This document shows, piece after piece, positions 44,759-53,037 of a stretch of DNA of 64,000 bases (position 1 is the first letter of the stretch; the number at the start of each line of letters is the position of its first letter). This stretch comes from Acidobacteriota bacterium. GTDB lineage: Bacteria > Acidobacteriota > Terriglobia > Terriglobales > Acidobacteriaceae. Both the position numbers and the translations under genes were made by a program. Under the pieces are notes generated by a model that saw only the letters and a program-made list of their open reading frames with translations, had not been told where the DNA came from and did no database searches. The stretch lies in assembly GCA_021778845.1 (NCBI GenBank), contig JAJYBU010000005.1:62001-126000 (forward strand), read 5' to 3'.

Positions 44759-44787
44759 TTGACACGGAAGTGCGACCTATCTACATT
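44759..44787 (+). promoter_or_regulatory. Promoter of the nrdD riboswitch/operon
   Basis: TTGACA (44759-44764), 17-nt spacer, TACATT (44782-44787). Predicted start about 44794, immediately before the aptamer. Confidence 0.75.
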
Positions 44788-44795
44788 TAGTAGCG

Positions 44796-44964
44796 CAACG
44801 GTCCCCCGGATGCACAACATCTGGGGCTAAGAGGGAAGTTGGTTCAAGCCAACGCTGCCCCCGCAACTGTAAGCGAAGAGCCGCCATCCGCGCATGCCAC
44901 TGCCCCATTTGGGTGGGAAGGCTGGATGGTTGCAGCGACCCGCGAGCCAGGATATCTGCCGTTG
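44796..44964 (+). ncRNA. Cobalamin riboswitch of the nrdD operon
   Basis: Conserved blocks in order: AGAGGGAAGTTGGTTCAAGC, CGCTGCCCCCGCAACTGTAA, GCCACTG, GGGTGGGAAGGC, and CGCGAGCCAGGATATCTGCC. CAACGG (44796-44801) pairs with CCGTTG (44959-44964) as P1. It is read away from the metE riboswitch and lies 122 nt before the nrdD start. Confidence 0.93.
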
Positions 44965-44981
44965 TCATTTGAACGTCCACG

Positions 44982-45029
44982 GGCGGGGTGCACCGGCGGG
45001 TCGCTTGCTAGGTTCCTTGGCACTCCGCC
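44982..45029 (+). promoter_or_regulatory. Putative expression-platform hairpin before nrdD
   Basis: GGCGGGGTGC (44982-44991) pairs with GCACTCCGCC (45020-45029) over 10 bp with one G-U pair, just after the aptamer. Only a weak T-rich stretch follows. Confidence 0.4.
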
Positions 45030-45086
45030 ATTTCCTCTGCGCAAAGCGTCCTTCTGCGGCATCGCCGGTCCAGTCACGGAGCATCG

Positions 45087-47105
45087 ATGTCCAGTACGAC
45101 GATTCACCAGCCCTCATCCGTTATCAAGCGCAGCGGCGCCACTGTATCCTTTGACGGCGATAAGATTCGTTCGGCCGTTGAGCGCGCCGGCAAGGCAACG
45201 GGAGCTTTCGACGCTGCGGAAGCCCAGCTTCTTACGAGCCAGGCCCTAAAGGTGATCGCTCACCGCTTCCACGACCGCTCGCCTCATATCGAGCAAGTAC
45301 AGGACGTCGTTGAGCAGGTGCTAATTTCGGCCAATCACTTTTCTACAGCTCGTGCTTACATCGTCTACCGCGAGCAACGCTCCCGACTCCGCAGCGACCA
45401 GAGAACGATCATCGATGTGGCTGCGTCGATCAACGAGTATCTGGACCGCGCTGACTGGCGTGTCAGCGCCAATGCCAATCAGGGATATTCGCTCGGCGGG
45501 CTGATCCTGAATATCAGCGGCAAAGTCGTTGCCAACTACTGGCTCTCGCACGTTTACACGCCCGAGATCGGCCGCGCTCATCGCGAGGGCGATCTGCATA
45601 TCCACGACTTGGACATACTGGCCGGCTACTGTGCCGGGTGGTCCTTGCGAACGTTATTGCTCGAAGGCCTCAATGGCGTCCCCGGAAAGGTTGAAGCCGG
45701 GCCGCCGAAGCACCTTTCCAGTGCCATCGGCCAGATCGTCAACTTTCTTGGCACGCTACAGAACGAGTGGGCCGGAGCACAGGCCTTCAGCTCCTTTGAC
45801 ACCTACATGGCTCCGTTCCTCCGCAAAGACAACCTGTCCTATGAAGAGGTGCGCCAGAGTATCCAGGAGCTGATCTACAACCTGAACGTGCCTTCGCGCT
45901 GGGGAACGCAGACGCCCTTTACGAATCTGACCTTCGACTGGACCTGTCCTGAGGACCTACGCGAGCAGCAACCGGTTATCGGCGGCGAGGCCATGCCGTT
46001 CACCTACGGAGACCTGCAGGCGGAGATGGATACGATCAATCGCGCATACATTGAAGTGATGACGGCCGGAGACGCCAAGGGGCGCGTCTTTACCTTTCCG
46101 ATCCCCACCTACAACATCACGCCTGATTTTCCATGGGAGAGCGAAAACACCGATCTACTGTTCGAGATGACCGCCAAGTACGGCCTGCCCTACTTCCAGA
46201 ACTTCATCAACTCCGATCTAAAGCCCAACATGGTGCGCTCGATGTGCTGCCGCCTGCAGCTCGATCTGACGGAGCTGCTCAAACGTGGCAACGGTCTATT
46301 CGGTTCGGCCGAACAGACTGGCTCTGTTGGCGTAGTCACGATCAACTGCGCGCGTCTTGGCTATCTGCACCGTGGCGATGAGGAGGCACTGCTCTGCCGT
46401 CTCGACGAGTTGCTGGAGATTGCTCGCGCCAGCCTTGAAATCAAGCGCAAGGCCATTCAGCGCCACATGGACAATGGCTTGTTTCCCTATACCAGGCGGT
46501 ATCTCGGGACGTTGCGCAACTTCTTCTCCACGATTGGCGTGAACGGCCTCAACGAGATGATTCGGAATTTCACTTCCGATGCTGAGGACATCACAACCGA
46601 ACGCGGTAGCGCGCTCGCCCTGCGGTTCCTCGATCACGTGCGGACGCGCATTGTCCTTTTCCAGGAAGAGACAGGTCATATGTATAACCTGGAGGCGACG
46701 CCCGCCGAAGGCACAACCTATCGCTTCGCACGCGAAGACCGCAAACGCTTCCCGGACATTTTGCAAGCCGGTACAACCGACGAGCCCTACTACACCAATT
46801 CCAGCCAGCTTCCTGTCGGCTTTACTGACGACCCTTTCGAGGCCCTAGCGATGCAGGAAGCACTGCAGCAGAAGTACACCGGCGGAACCGTGCTCCACCT
46901 CTACATGGGCGAGCGCATCAGCACGGCTGCGGCATGCAAAAAACTTGTACGCCGTGCTCTTGAGAATTTCCGCCTTCCATACATCACTGTCACGCCCACA
47001 TTTTCTATCTGTCCCAAACACGGCTATCTCTCTGGCGAGCATGTCTTTTGCCCAAAGTGCGATAGCGAAATTCTGGCTCGAAAAGAACTAGTAGCCCAGG
47101 CATAG
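45087..47105 (+). CDS. nrdD: Anaerobic (class III) ribonucleoside-triphosphate reductase, large chain without glycyl-radical tail
   Basis: 672 aa. N-terminal ATP-cone (VIKRSGATVSFDGDKIRSAV), then the reductase barrel with the RSMCCRLQL cysteines, and FFSTIGVNGLNEMIRNFTSD typical of NrdD. The C-terminus has FSICPKHGYLSGEHVFCPKC, the zinc-site region, and then stops. In ordinary NrdD this is followed by the RVxGY loop bearing the radical glycine; here that loop is encoded by the next gene at 47132. GGAG precedes the ATG. Expression should be blocked by B12 through the riboswitch. Confidence 0.92.
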   Translation: MSSTTIHQPSSVIKRSGATVSFDGDKIRSAVERAGKATGAFDAAEAQLLTSQALKVIAHRFHDRSPHIEQVQDVVEQVLISANHFSTARAYIVYREQRSRLRSDQRTIIDVAASINEYLDRADWRVSANANQGYSLGGLILNISGKVVANYWLSHVYTPEIGRAHREGDLHIHDLDILAGYCAGWSLRTLLLEGLNGVPGKVEAGPPKHLSSAIGQIVNFLGTLQNEWAGAQAFSSFDTYMAPFLRKDNLSYEEVRQSIQELIYNLNVPSRWGTQTPFTNLTFDWTCPEDLREQQPVIGGEAMPFTYGDLQAEMDTINRAYIEVMTAGDAKGRVFTFPIPTYNITPDFPWESENTDLLFEMTAKYGLPYFQNFINSDLKPNMVRSMCCRLQLDLTELLKRGNGLFGSAEQTGSVGVVTINCARLGYLHRGDEEALLCRLDELLEIARASLEIKRKAIQRHMDNGLFPYTRRYLGTLRNFFSTIGVNGLNEMIRNFTSDAEDITTERGSALALRFLDHVRTRIVLFQEETGHMYNLEATPAEGTTYRFAREDRKRFPDILQAGTTDEPYYTNSSQLPVGFTDDPFEALAMQEALQQKYTGGTVLHLYMGERISTAAACKKLVRRALENFRLPYITVTPTFSICPKHGYLSGEHVFCPKCDSEILARKELVAQA

Positions 47106-47131
47106 CCCACGGACTCACCGAAAGGAACCTC

Positions 47132-47314
47132 ATGCAAACTGCATCTTCCACGCTTGTCGAACAAAAAACCATCACTCTCGTTGACTCGGAGCGCCAGCCC
47201 TGCGAGGTCTGGACTCGTGTCATGGGATACTTCCGTCCGGTCTCCTCCTTCAATCGCGGCAAGCAGGGTGAGCATCATGAGCGGACGTGCTTCCTTGAAT
47301 CAAAGTGCAACTAG
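47132..47314 (+). CDS. Stand-alone glycyl-radical subunit of NrdD
   Basis: 60 aa with its own ribosome-binding site (AAAGGA, 5 nt before the ATG), 26 nt after the nrdD stop. Residues 24-55 read CEVWTRVMGYFRPVSSFNRG then KQGEHHERTCF, which is the missing C-terminal glycyl-radical loop of NrdD; the radical glycine would be Gly32 in RVMGY. The first 23 residues are unlike NrdD and may dock onto the large chain. It overlaps nrdG by 38 nt in another frame. Comparable in idea to the spare-part protein GrcA of pyruvate formate-lyase. Confidence 0.85.
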   Translation: MQTASSTLVEQKTITLVDSERQPCEVWTRVMGYFRPVSSFNRGKQGEHHERTCFLESKCN

Positions 47315-47984
47315 GCTGAAGGTGGGCGGCCTCACACATCTTTCTACTTGTGACTGGCCGGGCGAGCTCACTGCGACCGTCTTCTGCCAGGGCTGCGCCT
47401 GGGATTGTCCTTACTGCCACAATCCCGGGTTGCGTCCAGCGACGGCTGAAGGCCTGATCTCGTGGTCTTCGGTCCTTGACTTTTTGGGTAGCCGGAGAAA
47501 TCTGCTCGACGCCGTCGTTTTCTCTGGCGGCGAACCTACGCTCCAGTCAGCCTTGCTCGATGCTATCGGTGAGGTTCGCGCACTCGGTTTCCGCGTGGGG
47601 CTGCACACGACCGGCATGGCGCCCGACCGCTTCGCAGCTTTGCTGCCCTTGCTTGATTGGGTCGGCTTTGATGTTAAGGCACCGTTCGCTACCTATCCAC
47701 GCATCACCAACGTCGAGCGAAGTGGAGACAACGCTCTGAAAAGCCTACGGAGTTTACTTGCCAGCTGTGTTTCCTATGAGGTCCGCACGACAGTACACCC
47801 TTCACTGCTCAGCCCCGCCGACATGCTTGAGCTAAAAGCACAGTTGCTCGAACTCGGAGTAAAACATTTCGTCGTCCAGCAATTTCGCATGCAAGGCGCA
47901 CTTCCCGGCCGGCTTCCTGCTGCCGCAGGAATCGTACTTCCTCAGGACTATTGCAGCGGGTTCGTGCACTTCGACACGCGCTAG
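47277..47984 (+). CDS. nrdG: Anaerobic ribonucleotide reductase activating protein NrdG (radical SAM)
   Basis: 235 aa from the ATG at 47277. The radical-SAM motif is CAWDCPYC (C40, C44, C47), preceded by TCDWPGELTATVFCQG. VVFSGGEPTLQ binds SAM, and DVKAPFATYPRITN follows. It places the radical on the glycine of its partner, here the separate 60-aa protein. The start lies inside that small gene, so translation is coupled. An IS481 remnant begins directly after the stop. Confidence 0.9.
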   Translation: MSGRASLNQSATRLKVGGLTHLSTCDWPGELTATVFCQGCAWDCPYCHNPGLRPATAEGLISWSSVLDFLGSRRNLLDAVVFSGGEPTLQSALLDAIGEVRALGFRVGLHTTGMAPDRFAALLPLLDWVGFDVKAPFATYPRITNVERSGDNALKSLRSLLASCVSYEVRTTVHPSLLSPADMLELKAQLLELGVKHFVVQQFRMQGALPGRLPAAAGIVLPQDYCSGFVHFDTR

Positions 47985-47985
47985 G

Positions 47986-48518
47986 TGTGAAGTTGCAATA
48001 GGTTGTTGTCCATCTGACAGAGAACGGAGAAGCTGATTGTGTCGAGCAATCTGTATTCTCTGGAGGTCAGATGGACTATCACCATCATGCCCGTTTGACG
48101 GTTCACGGTCGAGAGCTTCTTTGCCGTGCTGTTATGGAGGACCGGCTGAGGCTGAGCGAGGCGGCCGTCACGCACAGCCTCAGCCGGCAGAGCGCGGCCA
48201 AGTGAGTGCGACGCTATCGGGAGCAGGGCGTGGACGGCATCATGGATCGCAATTCGCGTCCCCGGCGGCTGCGTCAGCCCCTCTCGCCGGAGCGGGTTGC
48301 GCTGGTGGAGACCTTGCGCCGCGAGCGCTGGACCGGAGCCCCTCTCGCCCTAAGAGAGTGGGCCTACGCTCAGGCCTTCCAGAACTCAGAGCAACGTGAA
48401 CAACACCTCGCACCTTGGATATACCAGTACAACTGGCACAGACCCCATGCTAGCCCTAGGCTGTCGCCGCCCATCAGCCGATCAGGCCTCGATGTCAACT
48501 ACCTGTTGAGACTCCACC
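47986..48518 (+). mobile_element. IS481-family element with internal deletion
   Basis: Ends are visible: TGAAGTTGCAATAGGTTGTTG at the left (47988) and, inverted at the right (48496-48516), TGGAGTCTCAACAGGTAGTTG, 16 of 21 matching. The transposase inside lacks its central catalytic part, so the copy is dead. It sits 1 nt after the nrdG stop. Confidence 0.75.
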
Positions 48519-48523
48519 CCTAG
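48071..48523 (+). pseudogene. IS481 transposase, broken
   Basis: N-terminal part reads MDYHHHARLTVHGRELLCRA and SEAAVTHSLSRQSAAK, then an in-frame TGA, then RRYREQGVDGIMDRNSRPRR. It jumps after RWTGAPLAL to the extreme C-terminus WIYQYNWHRPHASPRLSPPI. The DDE core is deleted. Confidence 0.8.
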
Positions 48524-48733
48524 GGTTGCGAGCTCTAAAACGAAGAAAGAAGCATCCAGACCCATCGGTAAAAGATGGCGTTCGGGGGCAGAAAAGCCTG
48601 AATCTCGGGAGGTCGCAAAGTTCAGGAGAGAAGGAGCGCAAGCTATTTCGAAAACCCTTTTGCAGAAGGGTCTTGAAATTTGATCCCAAATGCTACCAAG
48701 CCGGGAGAGGAGGAGGCGCTAAGTTGAATTTAT
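48519..48733. other. Non-coding spacer
   Basis: No gene supported. A frame at 48526-48804 ending in LIGIEPMTSS is the familiar artefact from reading a tRNA antisense. Confidence 0.5.
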
Positions 48734-48796
48734 TGGTGGACCTGATCGGGATCGAACCGATGACCTCTTCCATGCCATGGAGCGAGTCGCCAGCTA
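48734..48796 (-). other. tRNA-Ala(GGC) 3' fragment, integration-site-like
   Basis: On the minus strand: TCCATGGCATGGAAGAGGTC, then the T-arm GGTTCGATCCCGATC and AGGTCCACCA with an encoded CCA. This is the anticodon-to-3' end of an alanine tRNA. The acceptor 5' strand is replaced by unrelated AT-rich sequence and the D arm is degraded. Such a 3' half-tRNA is the usual scar left by an integrase-driven island. Confidence 0.8.
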
Positions 48797-49081
48797 AAAT
48801 ATAGACGGTAAAGGACTTATGGATCGGCTGAGTCGGCAAAACCGGCCCAATTGGCGGTATTTGCGACAAAGATGCGACAAACTTTTACCAAGCGGAGCAC
48901 AGGGCTGAACCCGTGGGGGGAGCAGCCCATCACCCCGACAATCGTGCAATACTCTGTTGCACAATTGCCGGGAAGACCTTCTAACGAAAAGCCGGAAGGC
49001 TCCCCTCCCAGGCCATCGCAGCCGTGCGATCCAATATCCCATGGGCAACCGTGATTGGATGAACATAGTAAAAGGGTAAAT
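48797..49081. other. Leader upstream of the DUF1016 gene
   Basis: No gene supported. AGTAAAAGGGTAAAT precedes the ATG at 49082, a weak ribosome-binding site. Confidence 0.4.
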
Positions 49082-50170
49082 ATGACGCAAACAGATTTGG
49101 ATCGGAAGAGCCGAGCCCCCCAAGAATTGTTGGTCGAGATCCGTACCTTGATCGAGGAGGCACGCAGGCAAACCGCCGCTGCGGTCAACATAGGGCTCAC
49201 GGTCCTCTATTGGCGTGTTGGCAGGCGCATCCGTCGGGAGGTGCTGGACAGCGAACGCGCCGCCTATGGGGAACAAATTGTCGTGACAGCGTCGCGACAA
49301 TTGGTTGCGGAGTACGGCAGAGGCTATTCCGAGAAGAATCTACGCCGCATGGTACAGTTTGCCGAAACCTTTCCTGATGAGGAGATTGTCGTGACGCTGT
49401 CACGACAATTGAGCTGGTCTCACTTCAGCGCGCTTTTGCCACTCAATCAACCTTTCCAGCGCGAATTTTATGCTGAAATGTGCCGCATTGAGGGCTGGAG
49501 CGTGCGCACCCTGCGCGAGCGTATCGACTCCATGCTCTACGAGCGCACCGCGCTCTCGAAGAAGCCCGACTCACTGATCCGACAGGAGCTAGCGCTTCTC
49601 CGCAGCCAAAGCGACATGACACCTGCGCTTGTTCTCAAAGACCCTTATGTCTTGGATTTTCTGGGGCTGACCGACCGCTTTCTGGAGCGGGATCTGGAGG
49701 ACGCGATCCTGCGTGAGCTTGAGACCTTCCTTCTTGAATTGGGTGCCGGATTTTCTTTCGTCGCCCGACAAAAACGTATCCAACTTGACGGAGACGACTT
49801 CTACATCGACTTACTGTTCTACAACCGCAAACTCAAACGGTTAGTTGTCGTGGAGTTGAAGCAGGGGAGCTTCAAGCCCGAATACAAGGGCCAGATGGAA
49901 CTCTATCTCCGCTGGCTGTCTCAGAACGAGCAGGAACCCGGAGAGAACCTGCCCCTCGGCATCATCCTCTGTGCCGGCAAGAATACAGAGCAGATCGAAC
50001 TGTTGGAACTCGGTGCTGCAGGTATTCACGTGGCCGAATACCTGACGGTTCTGCCCCCACCCAACGTATTGCGAGTGAAGCTGCATGAAGCCATTGAGAT
50101 GGCGAGGACCCGGATTCAATCACGAGAAGAGGAGAATATGCGGGAGCTGCCGGAGAAAGATCACCCATAA
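49082..50170 (+). CDS. DUF1016/YhcG-type PDDEXK nuclease
   Basis: 362 aa from ATG 49082. N-terminal DUF1016 helical domain (VGRRIRREVLDSERAAYGEQ, GRGYSEKNLRRMVQFAETFP, LSWSHFSALLPL) and C-terminal nuclease domain with FYIDLLFYNRKLKRLVVVEL then KQGSFKPEYKGQMELYLRWL, which gives the D...ExK core. Linked in other bacteria to phage defence, restriction or mobile elements. It stands beside a tRNA scar and has two decayed relatives at 36.9-37.5 kb. Confidence 0.88.
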   Translation: MTQTDLDRKSRAPQELLVEIRTLIEEARRQTAAAVNIGLTVLYWRVGRRIRREVLDSERAAYGEQIVVTASRQLVAEYGRGYSEKNLRRMVQFAETFPDEEIVVTLSRQLSWSHFSALLPLNQPFQREFYAEMCRIEGWSVRTLRERIDSMLYERTALSKKPDSLIRQELALLRSQSDMTPALVLKDPYVLDFLGLTDRFLERDLEDAILRELETFLLELGAGFSFVARQKRIQLDGDDFYIDLLFYNRKLKRLVVVELKQGSFKPEYKGQMELYLRWLSQNEQEPGENLPLGIILCAGKNTEQIELLELGAAGIHVAEYLTVLPPPNVLRVKLHEAIEMARTRIQSREEENMRELPEKDHP

Positions 50171-50224
50171 ATACAAACGGAGACCCGGCGCAACCTTGCA
50201 ACACGCCGTCCTTCTTTCTCCAAC

Positions 50225-50285
50225 GGCGTATATCGTTACCTACCGGCTTACCGCATCGCAGGACAGAAAAGGATTAACACGTACT
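50225..50285 (+). repeat. About 60-bp direct repeat, copy B
   Basis: Matches 41599-41658. Here it lies before the ACT end of module copy 2, on the opposite side of the module from copy A. Confidence 0.8.
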
Positions 50286-50389
50286 CCCCTCCTGGGAGAG
50301 TGCCTCGGCCTGCTTTCGTCAACTGAGCTGAGTATGGCCGAAGGGTGTTTGCAGCCTCTGTATTTGAGGATGCCCAGTTCCTGTGGGCT

Positions 50390-50806
50390 TCATTGACTTC
50401 TCCGCCTCGATTCTGCCATTTGCGTGCTGCTCCACTCTGCGGCCGCTGCTTTACCTTTCTCAAGGTCGTCAACCACGAGGATGAGGTGATTCGCATGGTC
50501 GCTGTAGAGCACCTTGATGCTGACATTGGCTTGCGCCATGCGGCTTGTAACTAACCCCAGCTGCCCCGGAGTTTCCTGCTGGAGACGCAGGCGCAATACC
50601 TGGCTGCATGAGGCCACTTCAATTCCAGCAGATTCGAGTGCCCGGCGTGCTGCGGCCCCATCGTGAAAGAGGAAGTGCGCAAAGCCTTTGCCATCCACAA
50701 CCCATGCGCCGCCTCCTTCTATGCTGATGCCTGCATTGCCCAGTGCTGTTCCCATTAGGGAGAGCGAACCCGGCGTATCAGTCAGACGAATCTCCACATC
50801 GTCCAT
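50390..50806 (-). CDS. Double ACT-domain protein (copy 2, intact)
   Basis: 138 aa. Two ACT-like units: EIRLTDTPGSLSLMGTALGN...WVVDGKGFAHFLF and LRLRLQQETPGQLGLVTSRM...KVLYSDHANHLILVVDDLEK. Glycines for amino-acid binding are present in both. A small ligand-sensing protein, probably working with the ABM gene 2 nt upstream. Confidence 0.8.
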   Translation of the reverse strand: MDDVEIRLTDTPGSLSLMGTALGNAGISIEGGGAWVVDGKGFAHFLFHDGAAARRALESAGIEVASCSQVLRLRLQQETPGQLGLVTSRMAQANVSIKVLYSDHANHLILVVDDLEKGKAAAAEWSSTQMAESRRRSQ

Positions 50807-50808
50807 TC

Positions 50809-51165
50809 TCATTCCTCCCTTGAATCGTGCTCCAGCCTGCTGTCTTCGGGTGCTTGCTCCCGGTCGGACATCGTGTAGTCGCGAATCACAGAGGCTATGC
50901 GCAGGCGATAGTTCTTGAAGAGCCTGGTGCGGCCGAGTTGTTGGGCACGTCGGTGCTCGGGAAGATTCCTCCATTCCCGTAAAGCGCTCTCATCCTCGAA
51001 GAACCCAATGGATACAAACTTACCCGGAGTTGTCTTGCTTTCAAATCGTTCGACCGAGATGAATCCCCTAATGCCTGACAACAGCGGGCGTAAAGCCGCG
51101 GCCTCGCGCATGTACTCGTCGAAGTGTTCATGGCTTGCAGTGAACTCAAAGATCATGGCGATCAT
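50809..51165 (-). CDS. ABM-domain protein, copy 2
   Basis: 118 aa, near-identical to the product at 40182-40538 (10 differences by my count). Same fold and same gene order: divergent from an ArsR gene and followed by an ACT gene. Confidence 0.82.
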   Translation of the reverse strand: MIAMIFEFTASHEHFDEYMREAAALRPLLSGIRGFISVERFESKTTPGKFVSIGFFEDESALREWRNLPEHRRAQQLGRTRLFKNYRLRIASVIRDYTMSDREQAPEDSRLEHDSREE

Positions 51166-51253
51166 CGTTTTGGTGCCTCCGCGACTCCAACTCCATGATG
51201 AAGTGAGCGTCTGAGGAATGCTTCGGTGCAGAACGAAGTGTTACTACCACGTG

Positions 51254-51442
51254 ATGTTCCGTCTGAAATATGATGAGGCTGTGGATCGGAGATCTATCGA
51301 CGCAGGATTGGCGTCGGCCGCCTCCGCGGTTGCGGATCGCACGCGGGCGCGGATGCTTTGCGCGTTGATGGATGGGCGCGCTTACACCGCCACGGAAATG
51401 TATGAGCGCCGGTGCAAAACTAGGCCACAGTGCGCCGCGTGA
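51254..51442 (+). pseudogene. ArsR-type regulator, truncated by IS21 (copy 2)
   Basis: The first 49 residues match copy 1 (ARMLCALMDGRAYTATEM); the reading frame then enters the IS21 left end at 51399 and stops at 51442. The winged helix is lost. Confidence 0.88.
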
Positions 51443-51537
51443 GCGGCGTTCTGCGGCGGAGTAAAAGTAGGCCACCCGCCGGATCTTGTCTTCGTGAGCC
51501 GTTGCTTTGATGGCATGGTTCATGGAACACCGGAGGG

Positions 51538-53037
51538 ATGTTCCATGTGGAGATATATGGGCGGGTACGTCGTGCGGTTCGAGTTGAGGGCCGGAGTCAG
51601 CGAGCGGTAGCCAGAGAGTTTGGGTTGTCGCGGGATACGGTACGGAAGATGCTGCAGTACGCTGTGCCGCCAGGCTACCAGCGGCAGCAGCCGATCAAGC
51701 GGCCCAAGCTGGGGCCGTGGCTGGGCGTGATCGACGCCATTCTGAACGATGACAAGCAGAGGCCAGCCAAGCAGCGGAACACGGCCAAGCGTATCTTCGA
51801 TCGTCTAAAAGACGAGCACCAGTTCCCCGGTGGCTACAGCATCGTGAAGGACTACGTGCGCTCGGCGATGCTACGCGGTCAGGAGATGTTCGTTCCGCTG
51901 ACGCATCCGCCGGGCGAGGCGCAGGCGGACTTCGGCGAAGCCGTGGTCGTGATCGCTGGCGTTGAGCAGAAGGCGCACTATCTGGCCATGGACCTGCCGC
52001 ATTCGGATGATTGCTTCGTTATGGCGTTTCCGGCGGAGACGACGGAGGCATTTCTGGAAGGCCATGTGCGAGCCTTTGCGTATTTCGGCGGGGTTCCCAC
52101 GCGGATTCTCTACGACAACACGAAGATCGCCGTGGCGAAGATTCCAGGTGGCGATGAGCGACAGCGTACACGGGCCTTCTCGGAGTTGCAGAGCTATTAT
52201 CTCTTCGCCGATAAGTTCGGACGACCAGCCAAGGGCAACGATAAGGGCAAGGTCGAGGGCCTGGTCGGTTATGCACGACGCAACTTCATGGTTCCGATTC
52301 CTCGCTTCAACAGTTGGGACGAGTTCAACGCATACCTCGAAGTGCAGTGCCGCAAGCGACGCGAGCGGCGGCTGCGCGGGCACTCGGAGACGATCGGCGA
52401 ACGCTTCGAGCGCGATCGCGCGGCCATGTTGCCGCTGCCCGCGACTCCGTACGAAGCCTGCGAGAAGATCACGGTGCGCGTTACTTCGCTGTCGCTGGTT
52501 CGTTATCGCGGCAACGACTACTCGGTGCCAACCGAGTACGGACACCGTCAGGTTCTGGTGAAGGGCTTCGTGCATGAAGTAGTGATTGCCTGCGCCAGCG
52601 AGGTCATCGCTCGACACCAGCGCAGTTATGAACGCGAGACGGTAGTCTTCGATCCGCTGCACTATCTGGCGCTGCTCGAACAGAAGACGCGGGCGCTCGA
52701 TCAGGCCGCTCCACTCGCCGGCTGGAAGTTGCCGGACTGCTTCGCCGAACTGCGCCGTCTGCTCGAAGCCCGGCTCAACAAGCACGGCAGCCGCGAGTAT
52801 GTGCAGGTGCTGCGGCTGATGGAGACCTTCGCGCTCTCCGAAGTAACGCACGCCATCGAAGATGCCTTGAAGTTGGGCACGATCAGCTTCGACGCAGTGC
52901 GTCATCTCATGCTGTGCCGCATCGAACGAAGGCCGCCGCGGCTGGATATGCAGAACTATCCACACCTGCCGCTGGCCCAGGTGCACACCACGCAGGCCGC
53001 CGACTACATGAGCCTGCTGGTCGAGGTGTGCGCATGA
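51538..53037 (+). CDS. istA: IS21 transposase IstA
   Basis: 499 aa. N-terminal HTH (RAVAREFGLSRDTVRKMLQY). DDE triad positions: QADFGEA, ILYDNTKIAV and KGKVEGLVGY. C-terminal part binds DNA ends and IstB. The stop overlaps the istB ATG (ATGA), the standard IS21 coupling. Confidence 0.95.
   Translation: MFHVEIYGRVRRAVRVEGRSQRAVAREFGLSRDTVRKMLQYAVPPGYQRQQPIKRPKLGPWLGVIDAILNDDKQRPAKQRNTAKRIFDRLKDEHQFPGGYSIVKDYVRSAMLRGQEMFVPLTHPPGEAQADFGEAVVVIAGVEQKAHYLAMDLPHSDDCFVMAFPAETTEAFLEGHVRAFAYFGGVPTRILYDNTKIAVAKIPGGDERQRTRAFSELQSYYLFADKFGRPAKGNDKGKVEGLVGYARRNFMVPIPRFNSWDEFNAYLEVQCRKRRERRLRGHSETIGERFERDRAAMLPLPATPYEACEKITVRVTSLSLVRYRGNDYSVPTEYGHRQVLVKGFVHEVVIACASEVIARHQRSYERETVVFDPLHYLALLEQKTRALDQAAPLAGWKLPDCFAELRRLLEARLNKHGSREYVQVLRLMETFALSEVTHAIEDALKLGTISFDAVRHLMLCRIERRPPRLDMQNYPHLPLAQVHTTQAADYMSLLVEVCA

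Noticed and set aside
48526-48804. A 92-codon frame ending in LIGIEPMTSSMPWS
   Set aside because: This ending is the known artefact of reading a tRNA-Ala gene in antisense; the frame overlaps the tRNA fragment and has no other support.
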